DNA of 19,812 bases. Source: Paracoccaceae bacterium. Lineage in GTDB: Bacteria; Pseudomonadota; Alphaproteobacteria; Rhodobacterales; Rhodobacteraceae. This document shows, piece by piece, positions 6,398 through 14,956 of the stretch (positions are counted from its first letter, which is position 1; each line of letters starts with the position of its first letter). The stretch covers positions 1 to 19,812 of the forward strand of contig JAESRD010000055.1 in the NCBI GenBank assembly GCA_016764835.1. The letters are read 5' to 3'. The position numbers were made by a program, and so were the translations under genes. The notes beneath the pieces were generated by a model. The model was not told the DNA's origin, searched no databases, and saw only the letters and a program-made list of their open reading frames with translations.

Positions 6398-7399
6398 ATG
6401 AAACTTGTAAATCTATTGTCGACATTCATTGCCGGAACCGTTGCAATTGGCGTAACGGCGGCTAATGCTGAGACGCTGCGTCTTGGTGATTTTCAATCAA
6501 CCAGCCACATTGTGTCAGTTGAGGGCACAACAAAATGGATGGCAGCTGTTGAAGAAGCCACAGATGGCGCCATCACTTTTGAACACTTCCCGTCGCAGCA
6601 AGCCGCAAGATCGCGGGCGCAGCTTGATGCCGTGAATAACGGTATTCTTGACGCGGCTTTGATTGGCGCAATCTATCACGGCGAAGTTCTACCGTTGAAC
6701 ACTGTCGTTGGTCTACCGGGCTATTCTGGGTCGGCTGTTGCTGGCACTGCTGCTTTGCAAGAACTGCTGCGCGAAGGGCCGCTGCGCGAAGAGATCCTCG
6801 CCGCGGGTGTCACACCTATCTACGGTTTCTTGCTGCCGCCTTATCAGGTGCTGGCAAATGGCCGTCTTGGTGGCCCGGCAGATTGGGACGCGCTTGATAT
6901 TCGCACTTCAGGCTCGACACAGGCGCTCACAGCGCGTGCGCTTGGTGGCGTTGGCATCTCAATCCCAGGGCCAGAGGTTTATACGGCAGTTGAACGCGGT
7001 CGTTTGGATGCGGTTCTGTTCCCGCTTGCTTCTGTGCCCGGCTACAAGCTGAACGAGGTTGTTACCGACATTTCAACCAATGGCTCATTCGGTGGCTTTA
7101 GCTTTGTGATGGTCGTGAAAACTGACCTATATGAAAGCCTGTCGGCTGACATTCAGGCACTTATGGTCACTCTTGGCGCAGAAACCGCACAACATGTGGC
7201 CGAAGCACAAGACGCTTCGGTTGTTGACCTGATCGCTGAATGGTCGGCCGCAGGCATCAACACATATGAGTTCACCGACGAAGAACTTGCGCAAGTTGTC
7301 GACGCGCTTGGTCTGGTGAGCGCCGACTGGGTTGAACGGATTGGTGGCGACCATGCTGAGGCTATCCTCGCGCAATATGGCGCGCTGACTTCACAGTAA
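6398..7399 (+). CDS. dctP: TRAP transporter periplasmic solute-binding protein (DctP-type)
   Basis: 333 residues from the ATG at 6398, with a strong GGGAGGA ribosome site. Residues 1 to about 24 form a Sec signal peptide (MKLVNLLSTFIAG, ending at TAANA before ETLRLGDFQ). The mature protein has the family layout, including DIRTSGSTQ around the Arg that in DctP proteins salt-bridges the ligand carboxylate, and VERGRLDAVLFPLAS further on. The ligand is therefore probably an organic acid; which one cannot be told. Position between the CoA ligase and the carboxylase genes points to a C5 branched acid (inference). A 9-bp intercistronic hairpin follows the gene. Confidence 0.92.
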   Translation: MKLVNLLSTFIAGTVAIGVTAANAETLRLGDFQSTSHIVSVEGTTKWMAAVEEATDGAITFEHFPSQQAARSRAQLDAVNNGILDAALIGAIYHGEVLPLNTVVGLPGYSGSAVAGTAALQELLREGPLREEILAAGVTPIYGFLLPPYQVLANGRLGGPADWDALDIRTSGSTQALTARALGGVGISIPGPEVYTAVERGRLDAVLFPLASVPGYKLNEVVTDISTNGSFGGFSFVMVVKTDLYESLSADIQALMVTLGAETAQHVAEAQDASVVDLIAEWSAAGINTYEFTDEELAQVVDALGLVSADWVERIGGDHAEAILAQYGALTSQ

Positions 7400-7410
7400 A
7401 TCCTACACAA

Positions 7411-7436
7411 CAGGGCGGCTAATCAAGGCCGCCCTG
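7411..7436 (+). terminator. Intercistronic hairpin between dctP and dctM
   Basis: CAGGGCGGC and GCCGCCCTG form a perfect 9-bp stem around an 8-base loop, 11 bases after the dctP stop. No T-run follows. It is better read as an mRNA-stabilising or partially terminating element that keeps binding-protein mRNA above that of the membrane subunit, as is common downstream of binding-protein genes, than as a full terminator. Confidence 0.6.
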
Positions 7437-7456
7437 CCTAAACAGCGGAAAACCCA

Positions 7457-8746
7457 ATGCTCATATTCCTTGCCATTCTCGCTCTTCTCGCATTGTTCAT
7501 GATTTTCCGCATGCCAATCGCGTTTGCCATGGGTCTTACAGGCTTCATCGGCTTGGCGACGCAGCTTGGCTGGCGCCCTGCATTTGCGGTGTTAGAACGC
7601 ACATTCTTCGACTCGTCATCGTCGTTTATTCTGGTGGCTATTCCTCTGTTTATCTTGATGGCTGAGATCTTGACCGCCGGCGATGTAACCCGCCGGGCGG
7701 TCTATGCCTGTCAGGCTTGGGTCGGCCATGTAAAGGGCGGGCTGGCAATGGCCACTGTCGCCGCGTCGGTGATTTTGGCAGCCCTTGTTGGCAGCTCAAC
7801 CGCTTCAACCGCGGCAATGGCCTCATCGGCGTTTCCCGAAATGATCAAGCATAAATACTCCGAGCGTCTTGCCGCAGCCGTGGTCAGCGTTGGCGGCACC
7901 CTTGCTGTGGTCGTGCCGCCTTCTATCGTGCTGGTGGTTTACGGCGTGCTGACAGAGACCTCGATTGGCAAGCTGTTTATCGCCGGTATTATCCCCGGAC
8001 TGATAACCGCGACCGGCTTGGCTGTGGTGATTTCGATCATCGCACGCACAACAGACCAAGCGCCAAAGGGTGACCCGTTTGTCCTTAAAAAGGCCATCAT
8101 CGAGACCCGGCATGTCTTCCCCATGGCCCTGCTTATCATCTGCGTTATTGGCGCAATTTACGGCGGGATCGCATCGCCATCTGAATCAGCGGCCTTGGGC
8201 GTCATGGGCGCCTTGGTTATTGTTATTTTTCAAAGAACCCTAAAGTTCTCGGCGTTCAACAACTCGGTAAGTCGCGCCATCAAAGCGACCGTTATGATCG
8301 TGGCGATTGTGGCTTGCTCAGCGATTTTTTCAAATTTTCTGGCCTTCACGCGGATCACCCATAGCTTGATGGAATTTGTCGCACAGACAGATATGTCGCG
8401 CGAAATGATCCTCGGGATCATCATCTTGTCGCTGCTGGTCATGGGCATGTTCATGGATCAGTTGGCGATCTTGTCGCTGGCAATGCCACTGGCATTTCCA
8501 ACAGCAATGGCCCTCGATTATAACCCTATCTGGTTCGGCATTGTGGTGACAAAGACAGTCGAAATAGGCCTGCTCACGCCGCCGCTTGGCCTCAACGCTT
8601 ATGTTGCCGCCGCCCAAACCGGTGTAAAACTGGGCACTATTTTCAGAGGAATTATGCCATTCCTCGTCATGGAGATTGTCGTGCTGATCGTTCTCATTGC
8701 CTTTCCTCAAATAACGCTTTGGCTTCCGGAGTTAATGCTCAAATAA
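7457..8746 (+). CDS. dctM: TRAP transporter large membrane subunit (DctM-type)
   Basis: 429 residues, typical DctM length, almost wholly hydrophobic with about a dozen membrane segments. Recognisable parts are FRMPIAFAMGLTGFIGL near the start, LVGSSTASTAAMASSAFPEM, VVVPPSIVLVVYGVLTE, GAIYGGIASPSESAALGV and VEIGLLTPPLGLNAYV. It forms the translocation channel with the small subunit. The ribosome site before 7457 is weak (GCGGAAAA), which together with the upstream hairpin suggests it is made at a lower level than the binding protein. It ends the transporter block. Confidence 0.93.
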   Translation: MLIFLAILALLALFMIFRMPIAFAMGLTGFIGLATQLGWRPAFAVLERTFFDSSSSFILVAIPLFILMAEILTAGDVTRRAVYACQAWVGHVKGGLAMATVAASVILAALVGSSTASTAAMASSAFPEMIKHKYSERLAAAVVSVGGTLAVVVPPSIVLVVYGVLTETSIGKLFIAGIIPGLITATGLAVVISIIARTTDQAPKGDPFVLKKAIIETRHVFPMALLIICVIGAIYGGIASPSESAALGVMGALVIVIFQRTLKFSAFNNSVSRAIKATVMIVAIVACSAIFSNFLAFTRITHSLMEFVAQTDMSREMILGIIILSLLVMGMFMDQLAILSLAMPLAFPTAMALDYNPIWFGIVVTKTVEIGLLTPPLGLNAYVAAAQTGVKLGTIFRGIMPFLVMEIVVLIVLIAFPQITLWLPELMLK

Positions 8747-8755
8747 TGGCATAAT

Positions 8756-8784
8756 TTGATACACTGCCCATGATCGTTTTATGA
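8756..8784 (+). promoter_or_regulatory. Possible internal promoter before the carboxylase genes
   Basis: TTGATA (8756-8761) fits the -35 consensus at five of six positions and lies 17 bases before TTATGA (8779-8784), a poor -10. The 75-base gap between dctM and the carboxylase gene is one of the largest inside the cluster, so a secondary promoter is plausible but weakly supported. A clear ribosome site GGAGAA follows at 8811-8816. Confidence 0.25.
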
Positions 8785-8821
8785 GCGAGCCCCATGCGTT
8801 AATAAACTGCGGAGAAAAATA

Positions 8822-10429
8822 ATGGCGATATTACAAAGCAATATTACAGCATCCTCCCCTGATTTTTCTACAAATCGGGCGTCAATGGATGCACAAAATG
8901 AAGTAATTGCTAAGAAGGCCGCGCAGATAATGCTAGGGGGGCCCGAGGCCTCGCGCGCGCGCCATATTTCACGCGGTAAGTTGCTGCCCCGCGACAGAAT
9001 TGCCGGGCTGCTTGATCCGGGCTCGCCGTTTCTTGAGGTAGGGCTGTTTGCCGCTTCGGGGCTTTATGATAATGCCATTCCATCGGCCGGGGCCATTGCC
9101 GGTATTGGTCAGGTCGAGGGCCGCGATTGCATGATCTTGTGCAATGATGCGACGGTTAAAGGCGGCACCTATTTTCCGATGACCGTGAAGAAGCATTTGC
9201 GGGCGCAGGAGATTGCCGAAGAAAACTATTTGCCCTGTCTGTATCTTGTCGATTCTGGCGGTGCCAATCTTAACAACCAAGCTGAAGTGTTCCCCGACCG
9301 GGACCATTTTGGCCGCATCTTTTATAATCAGGCGCGGATGAGCGCCAAGGGGATCGCTCAGATTGCGGTCGTCATGGGCTCGTGCACGGCGGGCGGTGCC
9401 TATGTGCCGGCCATGAGCGACCAGACGATCATTGTCAAAAACCAAGGCACGATCTTTCTGGCTGGTCCGCCATTGGTAAAGGTGGCGACGGGCGAAGAGA
9501 TTGATGCCGAAACGCTTGGCGGCGGTGACACGCATACGCGCCTTTCCGGTGTGGCCGATTATCTGGCCGATGATGATGAGCACGCGCTGGCGCTTGCCCG
9601 TGAAATTGTCAGCCATCTTGGGCCGGCACCGGTGCCGGGTGTGGCGATCAAACCTGCCCGCGCGCCGCTCTATCCTGCCTCCGATATTATGGGCATCGTG
9701 CCGGCCGATACAAAAACCCCCTATGACGTGCGTGAGATTATTGCGCGTTTGGTTGACGGGTCTGATTTTGCCGAATTCAAGCCGCTTTATGGCACGACTT
9801 TGGTCACCGGATTTGCGCATGTCGAGGGTCTGCCGATTGGTATTATTGCCAATAATGGCGTCCTATTTTCGGAAAGCGCTGAAAAAGGTGCCCATTTTAT
9901 TGAGCTTTGTTGTCAACGCAATATTCCTATCCTGTTCTTACAGAATATCACCGGGTTTATGGTTGGCTCAAAATATGAAGCCGGAGGCATCGCCAAAGAT
10001 GGGGCCAAGCTGGTCAACGCGGTTTCTACGGCATCGGTTCCCAAGATCACCATCATCATTGGCGGCTCTTACGGCGCGGGCAATTACGGCATGTGTGGCC
10101 GCGCCTTTAGCCCGCGTTTCTTGTGGATGTGGCCCAATGCGCGCATTGCCGTTATGGGTGGGCCGCAGGCATCTGGGGTGTTGGCCGACGTGAAACGTGT
10201 AGGGATTGAGAAGCGCGGCGGCACGTGGTCGGCTGAAGAAGAGAAAGAGTTCAAGCGCCCGATGATCGAGATGTTTGAAGAACAATCACAGCCGCTCTAT
10301 GCCTCTGCGCGGCTATGGGATGACGGGATAATTGACCCGCGCAAAACCCGTGATGTGATTGCCCTGAGCCTTAAAGCAGCGCTCAACGCACCGATCGAAG
10401 ATACGAAATTTGGTCTGTTTAGGATGTAA
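8822..10429 (+). CDS. liuB: 3-methylcrotonyl-CoA carboxylase, carboxyltransferase (beta) subunit
   Basis: 535 residues, the length expected for an MCC beta chain. It transfers the carboxyl group from biotin to the gamma carbon of 3-methylcrotonyl-CoA, giving 3-methylglutaconyl-CoA. Strong family blocks are visible: [89 protein letters not shown] and [20 protein letters not shown]. These match MCC beta closely; the related geranyl-CoA carboxylase is the main alternative, but the neighbouring HMG-CoA lyase favours MCC. GGAGAA lies just before the ATG. The stop overlaps the alpha-subunit start by one base (TAATG), giving translational coupling. Confidence 0.93.
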   Translation: MAILQSNITASSPDFSTNRASMDAQNEVIAKKAAQIMLGGPEASRARHISRGKLLPRDRIAGLLDPGSPFLEVGLFAASGLYDNAIPSAGAIAGIGQVEGRDCMILCNDATVKGGTYFPMTVKKHLRAQEIAEENYLPCLYLVDSGGANLNNQAEVFPDRDHFGRIFYNQARMSAKGIAQIAVVMGSCTAGGAYVPAMSDQTIIVKNQGTIFLAGPPLVKVATGEEIDAETLGGGDTHTRLSGVADYLADDDEHALALAREIVSHLGPAPVPGVAIKPARAPLYPASDIMGIVPADTKTPYDVREIIARLVDGSDFAEFKPLYGTTLVTGFAHVEGLPIGIIANNGVLFSESAEKGAHFIELCCQRNIPILFLQNITGFMVGSKYEAGGIAKDGAKLVNAVSTASVPKITIIIGGSYGAGNYGMCGRAFSPRFLWMWPNARIAVMGGPQASGVLADVKRVGIEKRGGTWSAEEEKEFKRPMIEMFEEQSQPLYASARLWDDGIIDPRKTRDVIALSLKAALNAPIEDTKFGLFRM

Positions 10430-12420
10430 TGATGAAACCTCCCTTTTCTAAAATTCTAATCGCCAACCGTGGTGAGATCGCCGTTCGTGTCATGAAAACA
10501 GCCAAGAAACTGGGGGTGAGCACGGTGGCTGTTTATTCCGATGCAGATGCAAAATCTTTGCATGTTTTCTTGGCTGATGAGGCTGTGCATATCGGGCCAC
10601 CAGCGGCGGCTGAAAGCTACCTGAAAGCTGACAAGATCATTGAAGCAGCGCTGGCAACCGGCGCCGAGGCCATCCATCCCGGATATGGATTTTTGTCTGA
10701 AAACCCAGATTTTGTTGAGGCAGTTGAGGCGGCTGGCCTGACATTCATTGGTCCCTCAGCAAAGGCTATCCGCGCCATGGGCCTGAAAGATGCGGCAAAA
10801 GACCTTATGCTGGAGGCTGGCGTTCCGGTGGTTCCCGGCTATCAGGGCAGCAATCAAGACCCAGATTTTCTGGCCGCTGAGGCGGACAAAATTGGCTACC
10901 CGGTATTGATAAAAGCCCGTGCGGGCGGCGGCGGCAAAGGCATGCGCAAGGTGGATACACCTGCTGATTTTCTTGAAGGACTGGCCTCGGCGCAGCGCGA
11001 GGGCAAAAACGCTTTTGGCGATGCTCATGTTCTGATCGAAAAGTTTATCACCTCGCCGCGTCATATTGAGGTGCAGGTTTTTGGTGATAATCACGGCAAT
11101 GTCGTGCATCTGTTTGAGCGCGATTGCTCATTGCAGCGCCGCCACCAAAAGGTGATCGAAGAAGCGCCAGCGCCGGGCATGACTGATGAGGTGCGCGCCG
11201 CAATAACCAGTGCTGCCGTCACGGCCGCCAAGGCGATTAGCTACTCTGGTGCGGGCACTATTGAATTTATCGTTGATGGTTCTGGCCCGCTGCGACCAGA
11301 TGGCTTTTGGTTCATGGAAATGAATACACGGCTTCAGGTAGAACACCCGGTGACAGAGGCAATAACGGGCGTTGATCTTGTTGAATGGCAACTGAACATC
11401 GCGGCCGGTGCCATGCTGCCGCTGCGCCAACAAGACCTCTCGATCAATGGCCACGCCTTTGAAGCGCGGCTTTATGCTGAAGACCCAACTACGGGCTTTT
11501 TGCCCGCAACGGGTATATTGCACCATCTGTCATTTGACGCTTCAGCCCGCAATGATACCGGGGTGCGCACTGGTGATGAAATAACCCCTTGGTATGATCC
11601 AATGATCGCCAAGGTTATCACCCATGCAAACACCCGAAACGCCGCATTGGCCGGGTTGATCACAGCGCTGCAAGGCACCCATGTTGCAGGCACCGCGACC
11701 AATGCCCGGTTCTTGGCTGACCTCGCGTCGCACAAAGATTTTAAGGCGGGTCAATTCGATACGGGGCTGATTGAGCGTGATCTTGACAGTTTGACTTGTG
11801 CCATTCCTCCCTCAATTGCGCATGTCGTATTTGCAGGCATAGCCGCGCTTGGCATTGACCCTGCAGCACAGACCAATGGCTGGCGGTTGTGGGGCGCTGC
11901 ACAGCATAGGCTGAAACTGGTTTCAAATGACGATGTGATCGACGCCACAATGACCTTGCATGCTGACAAGCGCATATCCTTGGCCATAGGGGATGACAGT
12001 ATCACCCTGCTGGACGTGGCGATTGATGGGACACAGATTACGGCGCGGGTTGGCGATATGAATGCCAGCATAAACGCCCAAGTTATTGTTAGCCAGCTGA
12101 ACGAAAAACGTCTGATTTCTGTTCTCACTGGCGGCGTGTCGCACGATCTTTATAGCCTTGATCCGCGCTCTGGCAGCGCCGATTCTACGGCGCATGCCAA
12201 TGCTGTTACCGCGCCAATGACAGGTGTGATTATACAACTTACCGCTGCTGTCGGCACACACGTGCAAGAAGGCGATAAGCTTGGCGTTATGGAAGCCATG
12301 AAGATGGAAACCGCCCTTGTGGCCCCACGTGATGGGGTGATCGCCGAGGTGTTCTGCGCTGTGGGCGAAACCGTAGAAGGCGGCGCGACGCTGATCCTCT
12401 TTCAGGAGGATGCAGAATGA
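10429..12420 (+). CDS. liuD: 3-methylcrotonyl-CoA carboxylase, biotin-containing (alpha) subunit
   Basis: 663 residues. The N-terminal biotin carboxylase begins with KILIANRGEIAVRVMKTA, followed by an ATP-grasp domain (KARAGGGGKGMRKV for the glycine-rich loop, HIEVQVFGDNHGNVVHLFERDCS, EMNTRLQVEHPVTE). After a linker of about 130 residues comes a C-terminal biotin carrier domain with EAMKMET, biotinyl lysine K625, 38 residues from the end as is usual. With the beta subunit it forms the ATP- and bicarbonate-dependent carboxylase. Start ATG at 10429 overlaps the beta stop; an ATG directly after it is an equal choice. The end overlaps the lyase start in ATGA. It needs biotin, which fits the bioY gene downstream. 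Confidence 0.94.
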   Translation: MMKPPFSKILIANRGEIAVRVMKTAKKLGVSTVAVYSDADAKSLHVFLADEAVHIGPPAAAESYLKADKIIEAALATGAEAIHPGYGFLSENPDFVEAVEAAGLTFIGPSAKAIRAMGLKDAAKDLMLEAGVPVVPGYQGSNQDPDFLAAEADKIGYPVLIKARAGGGGKGMRKVDTPADFLEGLASAQREGKNAFGDAHVLIEKFITSPRHIEVQVFGDNHGNVVHLFERDCSLQRRHQKVIEEAPAPGMTDEVRAAITSAAVTAAKAISYSGAGTIEFIVDGSGPLRPDGFWFMEMNTRLQVEHPVTEAITGVDLVEWQLNIAAGAMLPLRQQDLSINGHAFEARLYAEDPTTGFLPATGILHHLSFDASARNDTGVRTGDEITPWYDPMIAKVITHANTRNAALAGLITALQGTHVAGTATNARFLADLASHKDFKAGQFDTGLIERDLDSLTCAIPPSIAHVVFAGIAALGIDPAAQTNGWRLWGAAQHRLKLVSNDDVIDATMTLHADKRISLAIGDDSITLLDVAIDGTQITARVGDMNASINAQVIVSQLNEKRLISVLTGGVSHDLYSLDPRSGSADSTAHANAVTAPMTGVIIQLTAAVGTHVQEGDKLGVMEAMKMETALVAPRDGVIAEVFCAVGETVEGGATLILFQEDAE

Positions 12421-13283
12421 CCGATCAAGTTCTGATATATGAAGTAGGCCCCCGCGACGGGCTGCAAAACGAAAAAGAGATTATCTCAACGGCAAAGAAG
12501 ATCGCGCTTATCAATCTGTTGTCGTTGAGCGGGCTGCGCAAAATTGAATGCACGAGCTTTGTCTCGCCAAAATGGGTGCCGCAACTGAGCGACGCGCATG
12601 ATGTTCTGACGGGGATTATGCGCGCGCCCGGTATCGACTATGCGGCACTGACACCAAACCTAAAAGGTTTTGAATATGCGCTGGCAGCAGGGGCAGATGA
12701 AGTCGCTATTTTTGCCTCTGCCTCGGAAGGATTTAGCCAGAAAAATATCAACTGTTCCATTGCTGAAAGCCTCGCGCGTTTTGAGCCGGTCATGGCCGCC
12801 GCCAAAGCCGCATCAATCCCGGTGCGCGGTTATGTTTCATGTGTTGTTGCCTGTCCGTATGACGGAGCAGTGCGCCCAGACGCCGTGCAATTTGTCGCTA
12901 AAGCCTTGTTTGATATGGGATGTTACGAGGTGTCGCTCGGCGACACGATAGGGGCTGGGCGGCCTGATACGGTTGCAACCATGATCAAAGCTGTCAGCGA
13001 CGTAGTACCGACAATGCATCTCGCCGGTCATTTTCATGATACGGGCGACCGGGCATTAGACAATATCAAAGCAGCTCTTGAATTGGGTGTCACAACATTT
13101 GACAGCGCTGTCGGCGGCCTTGGCGGCTGCCCCTATGCGCCGGGCGCTAAGGGCAATGTCTCGACTGCCGCGCTGGTGAATATGTTCATCTCGGAAGGTA
13201 TTGAAACGGGTGTTGATCGCGTTGCCCTAGCTGCGGCTGAAAAATTTCTGACCGAGATCGCTGTGCGCAAAACAACCGCTTAA
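12417..13283 (+). CDS. mvaB: Hydroxymethylglutaryl-CoA lyase
   Basis: 288 residues, a complete HMG-CoA lyase TIM barrel. It cleaves 3-hydroxy-3-methylglutaryl-CoA to acetyl-CoA and acetoacetate. Catalytic and metal-binding elements are present: GPRDGLQNE at 11-19 with the Arg-Asp pair, the HFHDT metal ligands H205 and H207, and the signature Cys C238 in GLGGCPYAPGAKGN, whose Asn is also conserved. The start overlaps the carboxylase alpha stop by 4 bases. Its place directly after the carboxylase genes sets the direction of the pathway and argues for methylcrotonyl-CoA as the carboxylase substrate. Confidence 0.95.
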   Translation: MTDQVLIYEVGPRDGLQNEKEIISTAKKIALINLLSLSGLRKIECTSFVSPKWVPQLSDAHDVLTGIMRAPGIDYAALTPNLKGFEYALAAGADEVAIFASASEGFSQKNINCSIAESLARFEPVMAAAKAASIPVRGYVSCVVACPYDGAVRPDAVQFVAKALFDMGCYEVSLGDTIGAGRPDTVATMIKAVSDVVPTMHLAGHFHDTGDRALDNIKAALELGVTTFDSAVGGLGGCPYAPGAKGNVSTAALVNMFISEGIETGVDRVALAAAEKFLTEIAVRKTTA

Positions 13284-13292
13284 GGAAAACAG

Positions 13293-14090
13293 ATGTCTTA
13301 TGAAACGATAGAAGTTGAAATTGACCCGCGCGGCGTTGCCTCGGTTATTCTGGCACGGCCACAAAAACATAACGCCATGAACGCGCAGATGATTAATGAA
13401 TTGGCACAGGCGGCAAGAGCGCTTGAGGCTGATGATGCCGTGCGCGTGGTCATACTCCGTGCGCAGGGCAAGACATTTTGCGCTGGTGGTGATCTCGGCT
13501 GGATGCGCGACCAAGCCGACAAAGACCGGGCGGGCAAAATGGCAGGGGCGCAGGCGCTTGCCAAAATGCTGGGCCTTTGGAATGCGCTGGCAAAACCGGT
13601 TATCGGGCGGGTGCATGGAGCGGCTTATGGCGGCGGAATCGGGTTGGTTGCGATCTGTGATATTGTCATCGCCGCCGAAAATTGCCGCTTTGCGCTGACT
13701 GAAACCCGCCTCGGTTTGATCCCCGCTACAATTGGCCCTTTTGTCGTCGCCCGTATGGGCGAAGCTTTTGCGCGGCAAGTGTTTTTCAACTCCAAGCCTT
13801 TCGACACCGCGTTTTTGGTGCGCGCCGGGCTGGTGGCAAAGTCCTGCGCCGCCGACATGTTAGACCAAGCGGTTGAAGAAGAGGTATGCGCCTTTCTCGC
13901 CTGTGCGCCCGGAGCAGTGAGCGACGCGAAACGACTGTGCCTTGCGCTTGCAGGCGCCGATCCAACAGCAAGGGCCGGCCTGACCGCCAACGCCTTGGCC
14001 GATCGTTGGGAGACTTCTGAGACGCAAGAAGGCATTGCTGCATTCTTTGCAAAAGAAGAGCCATCCTGGCGCAAAAAGACCAAAGGGTAG
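13293..14090 (+). CDS. liuC: Methylglutaconyl-CoA hydratase (enoyl-CoA hydratase family)
   Basis: 265 residues, crotonase fold. FCAGGDLGWM forms the first half of the oxyanion hole and HGAAYGGGIGLVAICDIVIA the second. The second catalytic Glu of crotonases is present in ALTETRLGLIPATIGPFVV; at the first Glu position there is Gly (GGGIGL), which by recall is usual in bacterial LiuC proteins, as is the LGLIPATI block. It hydrates 3-methylglutaconyl-CoA to HMG-CoA, between carboxylase and lyase. It starts 9 bases after the lyase stop with GGAAAA upstream and ends 4 bases before bioY. A generic enoyl-CoA hydratase is the alternative. Confidence 0.88.
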   Translation: MSYETIEVEIDPRGVASVILARPQKHNAMNAQMINELAQAARALEADDAVRVVILRAQGKTFCAGGDLGWMRDQADKDRAGKMAGAQALAKMLGLWNALAKPVIGRVHGAAYGGGIGLVAICDIVIAAENCRFALTETRLGLIPATIGPFVVARMGEAFARQVFFNSKPFDTAFLVRAGLVAKSCAADMLDQAVEEEVCAFLACAPGAVSDAKRLCLALAGADPTARAGLTANALADRWETSETQEGIAAFFAKEEPSWRKKTKG

Positions 14091-14094
14091 ACCC

Positions 14095-14709
14095 ATGAAC
14101 ATGGCCCCAACAAAATCCGTTCTCGCGCAATCAATTTGGCAGGGCAAAGACGCCACCTATTTACGGCAGCTGGCTCTGGTTGCTTTTGGCGTGCTGCTGC
14201 TTGCAGTTTGCGCCAAAATTTCTGTCCCAATGTGGCCGGTTCCGATCACCATGGGCACATTTGCGGTTCTTGGCATTGGGACGGTTTATGGCGCGCGGCT
14301 TGGGCTGGCAACAATAGCCGCCTATCTGGCTGTCGGTGCCGTGGGGGGCAATGTTTTTGCAGGCTCATCGGCGCAAGAAAGCGGGCTTGCCTATATGGCC
14401 GGTAGCACGGGCGGCTATTTGCTCGGTTATGTTTTTGCGACACTCATCATGGGCCTGTTGGCCGGCAACGGCTGGGACCGTACGCCGCTAAAAATGGCCG
14501 GGGCAATGCTGATTGGCAACATAGCAATCTATGTGCCGGGGCTGCTATGGCTCGGTTTTTTGCTTGGCTGGGATAACCCGATATTTGCTTGGGGGCTGAC
14601 CCCTTTTATCATTGGTGATTTGCTGAAAATATCACTGGCAGCACTGCTTGTTCCTGCAGCGTGGAAACGCGCAAACAACGCCAAGTCCCAAGGACAAAGC
14701 AATGAATGA
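14095..14709 (+). CDS. bioY: Biotin transporter BioY (ECF S component)
   Basis: 204 residues with about six membrane segments and BioY hallmarks: KISVPMWPVPITMGTFAVLG near residues 41-60, then GARLGLATIAAYLAVGAVGG, VFAGSS and AGSTGGYLLGYVFATLI. BioY binds and imports biotin, alone or with ECF energising subunits (not encoded here). The ATG at 14095 lies 4 bases after the hydratase stop with AAAGGG upstream; an earlier in-frame ATG at 14035 would overlap the hydratase gene. It lies inside the catabolic run and overlaps the next gene by 8 bases, so it is probably co-expressed with the biotin-dependent carboxylase. Confidence 0.93.
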   Translation: MNMAPTKSVLAQSIWQGKDATYLRQLALVAFGVLLLAVCAKISVPMWPVPITMGTFAVLGIGTVYGARLGLATIAAYLAVGAVGGNVFAGSSAQESGLAYMAGSTGGYLLGYVFATLIMGLLAGNGWDRTPLKMAGAMLIGNIAIYVPGLLWLGFLLGWDNPIFAWGLTPFIIGDLLKISLAALLVPAAWKRANNAKSQGQSNE

Positions 14710-14953
14710 GATCTATGCGACCGCCGCCGAAGCCCGTGCTGGCGTGCTGCATGATGGCATGTTCATCGCCGCCCGCAATTTCAACCCTCCCGCCGCGATG
14801 TGTGGCAAGATTTGCGTGGCCGAAGTCGAAGAGATTGTGCCAACCGGCAGCCTTGATCCCGACCTGATCCACCTGCCGGGAATTTATGTGCACCGCCTCA
14901 TTCAGGGCGACCATGAGAAACGTATCGAACAACGCACAATGCGGGAGGTTTAA
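14702..14953 (+). pseudogene. scoA: Acetoacetate (3-oxoacid) CoA-transferase subunit A with large in-frame internal deletion
   Basis: Only 83 residues, against about 230 for ScoA. The first 23 (MNEIYATAAEARAGVLHDGM and on) match the normal N-terminus, and from ARNFNPPAAMCGKICVAEVE onward the protein matches the normal C-terminus, through LDPDLIHLPGIYV to EKRIEQRTMREV. The roughly 150 residues between, which hold the glycine-rich CoA-binding region and most of the fold, are missing with the frame kept. The junction lies in a GCC-rich run (ATCGCCGCCCGC near 14766-14777), suggesting deletion between short GCC-type repeats. Start and stop codons and tight spacing to bioY and scoB are preserved. 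The product is very unlikely to form an active subunit. An assembly artefact is possible. Confidence 0.85.
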
Positions 14954-14956
14954 GCC

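Noticed and set aside
8969..9820. Long minus-strand open frame of 283 codons opposite the carboxylase beta gene
   Set aside because: Arg- and His-rich composition typical of the complement of a GC-rich coding frame; the plus-strand gene is unmistakable.
13227..14230. Several open frames on both strands over the hydratase gene, up to about 200 codons
   Set aside because: All lie opposite or out of frame with the conserved crotonase-family gene and show no domain.
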